46,458 nt of DNA, taken from NCBI GenBank assembly GCA_012064415.1, contig SSNU01000164.1:1-46458 (forward strand), in the 5' to 3' direction. The DNA is from Gyrodactylus bullatarudis (Eukaryota; Platyhelminthes; Monogenea; Gyrodactylidea; Gyrodactylidae). Shown here one piece after another: positions 10,986 through 23,062 of this stretch. Within the stretch, counting starts at the first letter, position 1; each line of letters opens with the position of its first letter. The position numbers and the translations under genes are program-made. The notes below the pieces were generated by a model. That model saw nothing but the letters and a program-made list of their open reading frames with translations, was not told the DNA's origin and did no database searches.

Positions 10986-11170
10986 GGGGTATTCATTTGT
11001 CAAATTTATTCTTATATCTGTTGTGCCTGTTGACTCTGATACTTTCAGCAGTATCAAACCAGGGAGAAACGTAGACGTGCATCACAAAACTAGTCGAATT
11101 ATACAATTGTATTTGGAAACATACAATCGAAGAATTCGTCAGGCTAATATCGTCCATCTGGCGATGTAGA
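10985..11170 (-). pseudogene. Fragment of an unnamed repeated gene family
   Basis: Minus-strand reading gives ARWTILA, a stop, RILRLYVSKYN and, in the next frame, VMHVYVSPWFDT. The same pattern (QAQWLNTASHILR, YYFSLKT, IVVHVYAES) occurs at 21679-21960. I have the impression of a widespread uncharacterised arthropod protein family with an 'ARW..A.RILR.Y' core but cannot name it. There is one stop and one frameshift within 60 codons. It directly precedes the mariner relic. Confidence 0.45.
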
Positions 11171-11916
11171 TATCTCCTATAAAAATTAGTGAAAGTAGAT
11201 TTAATTGGAATATAACCAAACTTTTTTCAAAGTACCGAAACGTCTGGGAGAGGCTGAGATATATCTGGATACAAAAGAATCTATCATTTCACACCTAAAA
11301 CTTAAAATTTCTCATTAACATTGATGAGGGAAATAAAGCTGCAAAATTAACACCTAATCTGAACTAACCATACTTATTAAAATCGAAATAGATATTTTCA
11401 ATGACTAAAAAACTAAATTTACACAGAAATAAAACGAGGTTTAATTTATTAAACATCTGTTCTACATCTACAAGCTGGAATTCTTTGATTCAAACGATGA
11501 AATTGGGCTTATGACTCATTGTTTGCTTTGTGACTAGAACAAGCCCTTTTTGTAGAGGAAAAAACGGATTTTCGAGAAATGCTTTTCGCTGCAAGTTATA
11601 AATTTATTAGATTTTGAATGCTAATATTTCTGGTTAAATAGTTTGAGATAATATTATATATTAGATTGTTGGAAAGAGAAAAAAAATCTGAATGAAACTG
11701 TATAATTGTTTATCTATTTTTTTTTCAAGTTCCAATAAGTTGTGCTTACTTATAAGTACAGAGGTGATATTATTATTAGAATAAAATGGGGCAGAGAGAA
11801 AAGGGTGATTTTTGACAGTGCACAGTTCGTACTGTAACCTTCTTGAAAACATTTTCTATTACATGTAAGATGTAAACGACTCTCTGGATGTTCCTGTTCA
11901 AAAGTCTCTCTAAATG

Positions 11917-12010
11917 AAATGAAAAATTTATTGAATAACACATATGTTCTGCTTTACAATTTTCATTTTCATATAAAATAGTTGGTAGAAATTAATCTTC
12001 TCACAAAATA
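11917..12010 (-). repeat. LINE 3'-end repeat, copy 1
   Basis: Shared with 38192-38305: TTTATTGAA, GTTCTGCTTTACA, TCATTTTCAT and AAAATAGT in the same order. On the minus strand it ends with AATAAA followed by ATTTC repeats, which looks like a LINE 3' terminus with a short tandem tail. It lies downstream of ORF2 of the LINE at 12822-15960 and may be that element's own 3' end. Confidence 0.6.
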
Positions 12011-12820
12011 TGTATAATAATTTAATATTTATAACTCTATGTTTTTATATAAGAATAATAATATAAATGCATCTTGTTAATAAGTTTTTTTTCTTTTTCT
12101 TTCTTTCTTGATAATGAGTTGGTATATATATGATAACTAGTATCAAAACATTTTAAATTTACGGTCAGGCATTATACATTATGAAGATAAATAGTATTTT
12201 GTAACAATCTGTTCATTACTTTCTCTTCATTTATATTGTTTCTCTTCCTGAGACAATCACTTTATATCATTTAATCGTTCATTATGAATTACATTCAATC
12301 TACATGTCCCTTTTTTTAATTTGTTGATAATAATAATAACTTCAGTTTGTTTTTATTTAAGAAATATTTTCACAAGCTGATGGTGAAGATTCCCACAGCA
12401 ATAGACAGCCTTTTATTCTGTGTATTTGATTTTTTTTTGTAATTAATTATAGGCTGAAAAATATCATGAGGAGAGTAGTTTATTATTTTTTTTGTCTTTG
12501 CAATGGCTCTAGATACGTGATATTTCAAGCTACTTTCAACAAATTAGTTTGTGACTGGTAAATTTTATCTTTTTAATTCTAATGATCAGTGAAGACTTTG
12601 ATATTTATGAAGAGTCAGTTGAGAAGAATAAAAAGGAATGAATATGAAAAATGATTAGCAAAGCAATGAATATCTTCACAAGACATATTTTGAGTAATTT
12701 GATGGTGATTTACTAAACATTTTGATACTAGTATATATATATATCTTCGTCTTTAAAATATACTTTAAGAAAAATCTGGTATTGTATATAAATTTAATAA
12801 TAATAACTTCTTTTCTTTTT
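12011..12820 (-). other. AT-rich DNA, probable LINE 3' untranslated region
   Basis: It is non-coding and lies between the ORF2 stop (12822-12824) and the LINE-type 3' end at 11917. It contains (TA)n at 12731-12743. I infer it is untranslated sequence of the same element. Confidence 0.35.
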
Positions 12821-12821
12821 T

Positions 12822-15300
12822 TTAGTATATAAATCTGGTTTTAATTTCTTGAGAGAACTCTTTCAAGTATTTTCTCTTCAAGGAGTTAGGTAGTTTATCA
12901 AAGTGTTTTTTACATCGATTAAAAATAGCTAGATATTTTACATGTCCTTCAATTCTGTAGCGTTCTCTAAGTCTAGAGATTCTCTGGGGCTTTCTAATAA
13001 GTATGAGACTTTTTATATCTCTTCGAATTTTGATAGACTCTGAGGGTTGACCAAGTTGTTTTCTGTACTGGGCAGATAGTTTGTTTCGAAAAGTTCTGGC
13101 GACTCTCTAAAACTTCATGGACCATTCAATTTTTTCTGGGTTCCAACATCCAGAGCAGAACTCGACAACAGTTCAGGCCACCATTTTGTATAAGAATACC
13201 TTCATAAAGTCATTTTTGATACATTTGTGTATTTGTATACATCTGCTGACAAAAGACCTATAGATTTCCTTATAATGTTCTGTAAAATCAAGAAAATTAT
13301 TGTATTTAACTCCTAAATCACGAACCGTGAATTTGGGGTTTATTATTTTATCGTTAGTACATATATTATTATTGATAGGAGTTGTTGTGAAAGGAGTCAT
13401 GTAGAAGGTTTTACTTTCATTTATGCTAAGCCCCAGAGTTAACAGATCATTAGGAAGGGATTTTGATGATGAGTTTATAAAATTTATATCGATAAAATCA
13501 TCGAAACTGAAAAATATTTTCATATCATCAGCATATTTAAAAATCTTAGCTCCGTCAATATTGATTTTTGAGAATACAATATTGAACAGTAGAGGTCCAA
13601 CTCTAGAGCCTTGTGGAACTCCAGAAGTAATTAGTTCGGGAGTAGAATCTTTATTTTCATGAGAAACAAATTGCCTACGTTTAGTAAGGTATTGACATAT
13701 TGAGAAGATGTGATCATATGCCATATTCATGACATATTTCAATGATTTTATGAATATAAATCTTGTCGAAAGCTTTAGATAAATCAATGTAGATGACAAT
13801 GGATTTCTTTTTAACTTTCTCGAGAAGTGAGACATAGTTTAGAAAATCAAATAAATTTGTTTCGCATGATTTTCCTCGACAAAAACCATGCTGGTTTGGA
13901 TCAATTTTATTTAAATTAATTATGTTGAGAATCTTGATAAATAGAATTGAGTCAATAATCTTCATAAGAGTATTCTGTAATGTTATTGGTCTAAATTCAT
14001 TACTATAAGGCTTAGGTATGGGAATAACTTTTGCTAGTAGTATGTAGTCAGGAATGGAGTTTTGAGAAAGTTTATAAATACTATAAATAAAATTTGCATT
14101 ACTACTACTAAGTATATTCATGCTAATTTTGTAAAAAATCTTTAGTGTTTTTCTTTCTTGATTTATTCAGTAATTTGTTAAATTCAGCAAAACTCATAAA
14201 TTCTGTATTATGATAGTGAAGGCAAGATTCATTACGAATTAGAAGTTCAAGATTAAGGGGATATAGTTGGTTAAACGCAGACATGAATGTTTGTTGTAAA
14301 AATTCAGATGTAATGTTATCTTTCTTTTTTATTGATGCATCATTACTTTTTTTGTTTGAAAACTTGAAATATTTATTCAGATAAAAGTAACCTTGTTTAG
14401 GCTTTGTTTTAATGTGCTCTATGAGTTTTTTCTCAACTCTATCGTATTCTTGTTTATACAATAGTTCGATTTGTTTTTGTGTTTCCATTATTAGTTCAGA
14501 AGATCTTGTAAGTAATAGGCATTTTTTGAGTTTTTTTATTAATGTAACGTTGGTTCTATAGACTAGTTGATCGAAATTCTTTTTCTCTTTAGTTGTTGTA
14601 GCTAGCGAGTAAATGTAAGAATAATGTTGTAGAAAGTTATCGGCAGTTAAGAGGTTATCATTTACATTTGTTACGACTTTAATAGTATTAAAGTCAGTGA
14701 ATTCAAAATATTTATCTATATCGGTTACATCGTATAAGATTTCAATGTTTGGAAAAGTTATCATGGTCTTCAGTTGGAAATATTTTTTGAACATTAAAGT
14801 TTATTAATGAATTTTGTTTAGTTAAAATGCAATCAAGGATATTGTTTAGTCTGGTTGGAGTATATATTCTTTGATGTAATCCTAAGCTATAGAGGTATGT
14901 TCCCAGTAGAGTATTGGGATCATTCCAATTTTCGTTAGGAAGGTTGAGATCTCCAAGAATTATGATTTCACTGCCTGTATTTACTAAATCATTTACAGAG
15001 TTTATTAAGGAGGGATCATCACTAATTGTATTATTAGGTTTTCTATAATTTAGAATAATGTTTAAAATTCTTTGCTCATTTAGTTTAATAGCACAGTTTA
15101 GAAGTTCATTCTTATTAATAGAGGAACAGGTTGATGACACAATATCAAATGATTTCTTTATAAAAATTATAACTCCTCCATGTTTATCACCAACTCTGTC
15201 AGATCTTATAAAAACATAACCATCAAAGTAGAGACTATTATCGGAGTGAGAGTCGTGCAGCCATGTCTCAGTAAAACAGTATAAATCATAAAGGCTTTTA
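12822..15300 (-). pseudogene. CR1/L2-like LINE ORF2 relic (endonuclease and reverse transcriptase)
   Basis: Broken into several frames. The endonuclease part (about 15300-14740) shows FTETWLHDSHSD, IRSDRVGDKHGGV, ILGDLNLPNENW, NNILDCILT and DHDNFS, the order expected of an APE-type nuclease. Its N-terminus is missing. A linker (14794-14123) follows. The RT has VIPIPKPYSNEFRPITLQN, QHGFCRGKSCETN, YIDLSKAFDKI (first Asp), SGVPQGSRVGPLLFN and KYADDMKIF (catalytic Y-A-D-D, about 13530). The C-terminal domain reads on from about 13108 (RTFRNKLSAQYRKQLG) to a stop at 12822. Several frameshifts make it inactive. Clade assignment is by motif style only. Confidence 0.9.
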
Positions 15301-15403
15301 GAAAAAATAGACAGAAAATAAGGATCTTATATTTTGTAGAAAAAGAGAAATAGTAGTATTTTTAGATAAAAAGAAAGAAGGAATATTATTTATAGTTCCA
15401 GTT

Positions 15404-15960
15404 CTAGTTGCTTGTACTCGCGGTGATATCTGGGGCTGGGTTTTGACTAGAAGAAATGACAGAGTTTCTTGATCGAGGTAGAAAATTATTATGACTTATT
15501 GTCTGAGATTCAGCATTATGTGGTGGATATAAATTGAAATCTTTATTTTGATTTAAACCATTCTTTTTAGCAATATATTCAGAGGTAGCTATTGTTTGCC
15601 GAAGGATAGTTTTATCTCTAGAGGTTCTTATTTTGAGCTTTTGGAATGAGTTTTTGTTTTGAATGAAAAAGTTTCTAGGAATTTTTGAGTTAGTAAGTAT
15701 TTTTATTGGTTTGCATTTACCTGGAATATGTTTGCCAATTCGAGTTATTTTTATGATATTCTCAATTTTATTTTCAAGTTTATCTAAGTAACTATGAACA
15801 TTAGGAATATCATTTTCGGTTTCAGGAAGGTTATAGATAATGAGGTTTTTTGATTTTTCAGTCCGTTGATTAATCTCATTGACCATATAATTTATTTTTT
15901 GATCAACTATATTAAGATCATTTAGCGAATATTTGGAGATCTCTTGTTTATTAGCAAAGG
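15404..15960 (-). pseudogene. LINE ORF1 fragment
   Basis: A 160-codon frame (15886-15404) that extends upstream in frame to about 15960 through NKQEISKYSLNDLN. The segment KSKNLIIYNLPETENDI followed by ITRIGKHIPGKCKPIKI is the pattern of LINE ORF1 RNA-binding domains downstream of a coiled coil. The tail is Ser/Asn-rich. It sits just upstream of the endonuclease in the same orientation, as expected for a two-ORF LINE. The 5' end is truncated at about 15960, where unrelated sequence begins. Confidence 0.7.
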
Positions 15961-16560
15961 GAAAATGGTTACTAATCCAGCTTCAGAAGCAACATTTGCA
16001 CCAGCAAATCAATAGTAGAATCAATAGTATTTGTATCTCGCAGCACATTCATTATAATATCAGCGAAGGCCTGACCAGTTTGGTCTGGAGCTTCCTCTGA
16101 GGCTACGAGTCTATCACCAAGTAAATCACTCATCACAAGAATGTACACTTTCCTTGAATTGTCCCTATAGAATTTGGCAATTTTACCAGCAGCGTCGACT
16201 TGTAAGTTGACAATCTCTTTCAGAGCACAATTTTAAAAATTCAATTTAGCCAGTTCTGCCTCTTTTTACAATTTGTATTCACTGATATAGACGCTGTCAC
16301 TATCAGTGTTTGCAGTATTGATAAGACTAGCTGCACCGGCAACCGAAACCCCAATTCTTTTGACCACTTTGTAAGTATTTTGGTTCTTCGATAGGCAAGG
16401 AGTCGTTCATTCCGATCCTTTGTTCTTCTGCCATCTGAAGTCTTAAGGCTGGATTCCATTGACTATATAGTGCTGTCTTAGCATCTCAACAATTTTTCTT
16501 CTTAAAGTTGCCTTTCTTGTAGGTCTAGCACCAGAATGAAGCTTCATGGTGTTAAAAAAA
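15960..16560 (-). pseudogene. Unrecognised decayed gene
   Basis: Better base composition and long readable stretches suggest former coding on the minus strand. It starts MKLHSGARPTRKATLRRKIV and continues EMLRQHY. After frameshifts it reads VAGAASLINTANTDSDSVYI, then EIVNLQVDAAGKIAKFYRDN, YILVMSDLLGDRLVASEEAP and AFADIIMNVLRDTN. No domain is recognised. At least three frame changes or stops are present. Its downstream end abuts the truncated 5' end of the LINE. Confidence 0.4.
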
Positions 16561-17575
16561 GATTAGTTGAAAGGGAACTGGCTTGGATGTTCAAAGAGAT
16601 TATTAATCTCTCTCATTGTTTCTCTGGGCATTTTGCTAAAGAAATTAGAATTTTAACTCACAAAGCGAAAATAATAAGGTGAATTTTGAAAGTGAGGAAT
16701 GAAATTTGTTGATTTAAACAATCTCTTTGTTATATTACTGAAATTTTTAAGAAAATAACACCAAAATAATGTGGGAATTTTTCTAATTATAATTAATTAG
16801 TTTTTATACTTAAGAGATAATACGTTTTGGTGGGATTTCAAAATCAATGGATTATCTTTTATTTTCATCCCATAATTCAGAATTGGAAATTAAGAGCTTG
16901 AAACTATCGAATTTTCACTGAAAAATCATATATTTAAAAAATATTCTGGGAACAAGCGCTGTTTCAAATTTAATCTATGTCTAGAACACACTATAGCATA
17001 CATATAACCTTTTTTAGATAACTCGTATATCTGCTATATCGTCTCTAATATAAATCAATCTCTAACTGAACGTTGGCATTGATCTGGATAATTAGCGCAT
17101 AAGAAAGATCAAGAGTAAATTTAATTTCTAAAAATTGATATTAAATGAAAATCTCACGAGATAACTTTACTCACCTTCAAATAGTTCCATATTCTTTTGG
17201 AGTACTAAAGTAAAGAATTTCTTACTATTATTAAAATTCAGAACGTGTAACTCTCATCTTTACATAAATAAGGGTATGTAAAAAATGCTACCAGGAAAAT
17301 AAATTTCAAAGGTGGTCGCTTTACCATGATGTTTAAGTTTAAATTTTCATTAAGTAAAACTTTTATTAAGTTCAAATTTCATTAATGAATATCTACCGAA
17401 ACATCATTTCGAGGCCTGACTAAATGAAGGACCTTTATCTGACAGTTTTTATACAAGGAATATCACTCTTGATGGACTCTTAGTACTTGTTGAACATCTA
17501 AGCTACGAAGTTAACACTCTACTGCAGTCAAATAAATTACTCTAAGAAGAAAATCAAAGAATGAAGAAGGAAATG
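16561..17575. other. Gene-free AT-rich stretch
   Basis: No coding or paired-repeat signal was found. Confidence 0.4.
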
Positions 17576-19313
17576 TAAGATATAATATAAATACTTGTGA
17601 TTCTTTTTATAGTTTCCTTTTCACTGATAAAACAGAACCCTAACCCTATAAAGGTGATCGAATATAACATTCCAAAAGAAGATGAAGAGCGCATTCAACG
17701 TTGCCTACTCTAAAACTCACCTTCGAATCGAATACACAACAGTAGATCACAATTATCTATAATCTTTTCAAATCTGAATGACACAACATTTTTCCGAAAT
17801 TGCATAATCTATATAGAAAATAAAAAAGGGTTAATTGCATAAAGTGTAGTGTCATCTCTTAATATTCTTTGGAACGTAGGCACAGACACATTATACAATT
17901 TTGCAAGATGCCTAATTGAATGTCTATCTTGAAGAAAAAGGATCTCTTTTATTGTTCGTCAGTAAGCTTAGTCATTGTATGAATGTCAGAACAACGAGTC
18001 AAAAAATTTATAACATGAAAATCTCATAATCTGATTGGTTCTAACCTAGGGTAGGTTTATTGTAGATCAATTTTTATCATTCAGGTATGGGTCGATGAAT
18101 TTGACCTAAACAAACATTCAAACCCCAAAAACCAATTCCCTCTTCATGTATGGAACTAAAGGTTTGAATAAACACAAATTACATGTTGTGCGAATAAACG
18201 TAAATCTGTCAAAGTCATTAATAACTTTCGTAGTATTTTTATAAGGGGCCATGATAGGGCCTATTATTAAGTGGTGTGAAAACCCCCGTTATGGGAAGAC
18301 TAAAAGTCATTGTTTATTCAGGCTTAATTTCCTATTACCAAAACTAAAAAAAGGGAGGAGAGGTACTTGAATATTACCCTGGTTGCTTTATAATCAATGA
18401 TTATCAATCAATGATTTTCAATCAACAGTTAATTCTAATGATCCTTCATACAAACGGAACATAAAAATTTACCCCAAGGGTTGATTAAAATGTATGGCTC
18501 AATGAAGGTCCTATCTAATTTAAAAATTTTTAAAGCCTGGGAAGATGTCAGTGAGGAAACTATTATAAACTGTTTCAATAACACTAAATTCATTACTAAA
18601 AATAAGGTGGTTTAAAACAATTCTCTTGTGTTTGAAAGAATCTGATTTATAAAAACATTCCTGGAGCTAGATAAAAGATATGGCTCAATAAAGGTCCTAT
18701 CTGATTTTAAAAAATTTAAAGAGTTTTCTGAAAATAATTACCTCAATAATGTGTATGATTTTCAATAAATATATTCAACTTATAATTAATATCACAATAA
18801 TAATTTTTTTTATAAGTTTAAATACTAAAATTGAGATAGATTGAGATGAAATGATATTAAAGATTAAAAAACTAGAACCATTTGCAATGTCTATTCTGAT
18901 CGGTTATTGTAATAACGCAATATAATTGGCTACCAGTTTTGGTAAAAAAACAAACGAGAAAGGGCAGAGTGTCCTACTGAGTTTTTGATAACAGTTATTT
19001 TTCTACACACAAAAATCCTATTCTTTGAATTCCGATTTTGAAAACAAAGAAACATTCCCTCCACTTTATTAGCAAACGAAGATGCCTTTTTTCTGAAGTA
19101 TTTTGAAATTTCTAGTTTTTAATAAGACTATTAAATAGCCAATCATTATTATATCATTATCTTCTCTATCGCAAAAATTTTCGAAAAGCGTTCTAATGTG
19201 TAACTAAGCGACAACTTTAGTTCAATATAAACATTTCAATACATTAAATTAATTTATTTACCGAAATTGTATCTAATATTTTGCAACTTACTGATTAAAT
19301 CTTGGTCTATATT
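17576..19313 (+). repeat. Tandem duplication, long copy
   Basis: Three blocks of this unit (17576-17702, 18276-18472, 19027-19313) recur in the same order and with near identity in 19321-19925. The two intervening blocks (17703-18275 and 18473-19026) are absent from the second copy. The first missing block contains the helix-turn-helix relic at 17845-17983. Confidence 0.9.
17845..17983 (-). pseudogene. Helix-turn-helix fragment, transposase-like
   Basis: Minus-strand reading starts MTKLTDEQ and, after one stop and a frame shift, gives KEILFLQDRHSIRHLAKLYN followed by VSVPTFQRILRDD. This is a well-formed helix-turn-helix ('S.R.LAK.YNVS..T..RIL') typical of the DNA-binding N-terminus of transposases. 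No catalytic domain follows. Confidence 0.5.
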
Positions 19314-19320
19314 AAATCTT

Positions 19321-19925
19321 TAAGATATAATATAAATACTTGTGATTCTTTTTATAGTTTCCTTTTCACTGATAAAACAGAACCCTAACCCTATAAAGGT
19401 GATCGAATATAACATTCCAAAAGAAGATGAAGAGCGCATTCAACGTTAGTGAAAACCCCCGTTATGGGAAGACTAAAAGTCATTGTTTATTCAGGCTTAA
19501 TTTCCTATTACCAAAACTAAAAAAAGGGAGGAGAGGTACTTGAATATTACCCTGGTTGCTTTATAATCAATGATTTTCAATCAACAGTTAATTCTAATGA
19601 TCCTTCATACAAACGGAACATAAAAATTTACATAAAAATTTGAATTCCGATTTTGAAAACAAAGAAACATTCCCTCCACTTTATTAGCAAACGAAGATGC
19701 CTTTTTTCTGAAGTATTTTGAAATTTCTAGTTTTTAATAAGACTATTAAATAGCCAATCATTATTATATCATTATCTTCTCTATCGCAAAAATTTTCGAA
19801 AAGCGTTCTAATGTGTAATTAAGCGACAACTTTAGTTCAATATAAACATTTCAATACATTAAATTAATTTATTTACCGAAATTGTATCTAATATTTTGCA
19901 ACTTACTGATTAAATCTTGGTCTAC
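19321..19925 (+). repeat. Tandem duplication, short copy with two deletions
   Basis: Collinear with the long copy but lacking two internal blocks of about 570 and 555 bp. It starts only 7 bases after the first unit ends (TAAGATATAATATAAATAC in both). Near identity of the retained parts suggests a recent event. Confidence 0.9.
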
Positions 19926-19929
19926 TATA

Positions 19930-20470
19930 ATTTTTTCTGTGATTTATATAAATGGTAATAAGCTCAAAAGTCCATACTTATTATCTGGTGATAATTATAT
20001 CGATTATTCAGCTAGATAATGCTATACGATTAAACAGTACAAACCTCTGAAACTAAAATCCTATGACTAAATCTATAACATAAAAATATTATTTAAGACT
20101 ATTCCTGTGAAACATATCAGGTATACAATTTAGACATCGAAAATAAACTTTGCTTGAATTTCATTGGTTGAAGATTCCTTTTCTCTCATTGGTTAAGAAA
20201 ATTTAGGGTTTTGGTATATAACCGAGATATAAAATACGATTTGGGCAGAGTGGAAAAAAAAACGAGTACTTCACCTGTATTAAGATTTCTTTTGTTATAT
20301 GCTTATTATAAAAGATTTTAAAATAAAGGATTCAGCCAATTTCGAGCAAATAACATTTTTATTTTCTATAAAATCGAAAAAATGATTATATTTTAATTTT
20401 TTTGAAAAAGATTAAGCTTTTGATTTTTTTATTACTAAATCAAGGTATATACTTTCGCTCTCTTATTCAT
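19930..20470. other. Gene-free AT-rich stretch
   Basis: No feature is recognised. Confidence 0.4.
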
Positions 20471-20474
20471 TATA

Positions 20475-20585
20475 ATGCAAAATCAAGAAGTGAACAGCAG
20501 CTCAAATCCTAATGTTGAAACTTTACAAGAGGGAGCCAAGCTAATAGGCCCAAATGAGCTTATTAAAAAATCAATTCGGATTTGA
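20475..20585 (+). other. Possible 5' end of a decayed gene
   Basis: An ATG at 20475 opens MQNQEVNSSSNPNVETLQEG and continues AKLIGPNELIKKS before a stop at about 20583. This hydrophilic start could belong to the decayed gene further downstream, since LKSSPNELNEPI at about 21160 resembles part of it. No domain is visible. Confidence 0.25.
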
Positions 20586-21149
20586 GAAGCCTTCTGTGCT
20601 AGACAAGACAATACTACCCAACTGAGGTTTTTCACTGTGACATTGATTGGCAGATAATAATTTTGGTTCAGATTTTGTTTCTCAAACTATTCTGGTAAAT
20701 CTTTTGAATATGGTTGGATTTTTTCAAGGAATGCATAAAATTTCATGCTCTTTCGAATGGTCTCTTTATGAAAAAAGTTGAAATAACAGAGTTATTTTAT
20801 CTTTGTTATTATTCGTCCTAGACAATTATTTGTTAATGCATTGAAACTGGAAAAAATTCTCTTTCGAATGATATATAATGAGCAAAACCTAATTAACCTA
20901 TATTAAGTTTAAGATGGATCTATTATAGATATTAATAAAAAGTTGAGAATTTTTTATATAGGAAAAAATAAGGTTTCTAAAAGTTAGACCATTACTTGCA
21001 ACGGAATTACTTTATATTACTAAATGCCAATTTCCTAATAGCAACAGGCTTTATAATTGTGAGAAATTTGACGATTGTAATACTTTTGATAAACAATTTC
21101 TTCACGATCAATGCGGACAGTGAATTTTAAATGTTTTGTAGCTGATTTC

Positions 21150-22140
21150 AATGAAGAACATGCTCAAGTCTAGTCCAAATGAGTTAAATGAGCCGATTAT
21201 ATTTGCAGCAGCTTCTCCCAAAGACCAAATTCTCGAAGAGACCAGTATCACCTCAAGAAAATATACCTACCATTGAATATTTCCCAAACTTATCTGTTAT
21301 TGATACACCACTATCAAAGAGCAGTAGATACTCATCTACCAAAACAATAAGCACAAGATAGATTGCTATAGATATGTTGAATATTTCAACTGAAGCTGGT
21401 GCATATTTGTAGAATTTTGCTTATTGGAGTGGTGGACTTGCAACACAAGAAAACTGCATATCAACTAAAAAGATTATAGATTCCAATAGAAAACAAGAAG
21501 AGATGTATGAAACTCAAAAACCGCATAAGGTAGAAGAAATTTTATCCGAGTATTTGATGGTCAAACAACTGGACCAAGTACAATGAATGGCAAAATTGGA
21601 TTAAAACTTGTAAGAGTTTGTAAATCAGATCCTATTAATAAGCTTTAAACCTCTCGGAGGAACCAGTTTCACTTGTGATGGATCTATTGTTGAACAATTC
21701 TCATAAATATTTCTATACCATATTCAAGTATGTCAGTACCAAGGATCGTAAACTAGTTCCTTTTTTACAAGAAAATAAACCTGATAAAATGCATCAAGCT
21801 CAATGGTTAAATACTGCCAGCCATATTCTTAGGTGAATAATTTTCATATTTATGAATTACTTTTTAGATATTATTTTAGTCTGAAAACCCCAGGTATAAA
21901 TTGTTGTCCATGTCTACGCTGAATCTTAGATCGAAGCAAAACACAAAAACTCCAATCTGATGCAGCTGAAGTTTTCTATAAACTATATCAACGAGCTCTA
22001 GATTTTGATGATATGGTTTTGTCCGATGAAGCTATTTTAACAATCAAGAGAAATTCTTTTTGGGCACATCTAGATTTTATCCTTATAGGAATGTCAGGTC
22101 ATAATGATTCAGCTGTCACACATATAATGATGAGTTAATG
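21150..22140 (+). pseudogene. Decayed gene of an unnamed repeated family, possible tiny intron
   Basis: Fragments in several frames: about 21155 MLKSSPNELNEPIIFAAASP; about 21550 FDGQTTGPSTMNGKIGLKLV; from ATG 21679 MDLLLNNSHKYFYTIFKYVS to QAQWLNTASHILR. A 35-nt GT...AG segment (21833-21867) separates HILR from YYFSLKTPG. Removing it gives the continuity seen in the related intron-free fragment at 10985-11170 (RILRLYVSKYN). A further part reads DAAEVFYKLYQRALDFDDMV. Function unknown. Multiple stops show it is dead. Confidence 0.4.
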
Positions 22141-22430
22141 GGATGTATTCTGATTGGTTTGAATATTTCTAACTACTTTGTTCTCTATATAATGCCTCAT
22201 CCAACTTTAAATTATTGAAATACGAATAGATTATTACCTCTTAAGAATAATATCCTATCGTAGATAGAGCTCTGGTTAAAATATGATTTTAATGACTTAA
22301 TTAAGCTCTAATAGGAAATTTACAACATTGTATCCAGCAGACAGGTATAAAACATAACTTTACAAAATTAATATTGTTTTATGAGGAATGATGATATCAA
22401 TTTCTAAAATAAGAATACAGCTTCATTTTC

Positions 22431-22724
22431 TTGCGTACTCTTTTGAATATTATTCTTGACAAATTCCGATACCAAAATACTATTCGTTTGAAAAATGGAT
22501 ACATTAGCCAATATGTCATACAACGTGCGTCTCATCAATCTAGACCTGCATTGCAAAATATTCTACCAGAATATCTTGATCAAAGAATTTGTTTACAAAT
22601 GTCTTTGACAAAATTGGTCAACGATGGTGATTTCTGTCCAGTAATTATCGAGATAGAATATGATCAAATCAACTGCTCGTGCGTTTCAATGAAGGGAAAG
22701 GAACATTCAAAGCTTTGGCATTAA
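22431..22724 (+). other. Unrecognised 97-codon open frame
   Basis: The frame is free of stops but I recognise no domain. Its 3' quarter lies inside the inverted repeat 22641-22920, whose other copy is non-coding in this frame. It is probably transposon-derived or chance. Confidence 0.2.
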
Positions 22725-22920
22725 ACAGTTCTCGAGATAAAATTCTTGTTTGAAGCATTATGCCTCAAATTATCGTGCTCTCGCTAGGTTGAGAATTTAT
22801 TTGATTACTGAATTCTCTTAGTTTCTCTTCTTTTCACTTGAATTCTCATTTCCAATTGTTGCTGGGGCAGAACTCACTTGATTGCATTGAGACATCAGTG
22901 TGCACACTGACGATAAATAC
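22641..22920 (+). repeat. Long inverted repeat, left arm
   Basis: This 280-bp arm is the reverse complement, at high identity, of 27552-27931. The right arm carries about 95 extra bases in two places. Read in minus orientation the arm contains a piece resembling the PLE tail (TCTGCCCCAGCAACAATT; compare the copies at 39980 and 44420). The arms enclose 4.6 kb containing the gypsy element and PLE pieces. Confidence 0.85.
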
Positions 22921-22968
22921 AATTCAGCTTTTATTCTAGAAGCTAAATAAGAAATTTTTCATAATACA

Positions 22969-23062
22969 TGAACAGCATAGTTACCACAACCTTTAATGTT
23001 CCTTAAAAACCTTATTTATTTTTAATGTTACTCGATAGTAATAATATAATAATACAAACTCT
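22969..23062 (+). repeat. Truncated 5' LTR of Ty3/gypsy element
   Basis: About 94 bases (TGAACAGCATAG to AATACAAACTCT) match the first part of the 3' LTR at 24737. The match stops abruptly at 23062, where the sequence changes to the middle of RT. The rest of the LTR, primer-binding site, gag, protease and RT start are therefore deleted. Confidence 0.85.

Noticed and set aside
17638..17652. CCCTAACCCTA resembling a telomere repeat
   Set aside because: Less than two units, duplicated at 19382 only as part of the larger tandem duplication; no array.
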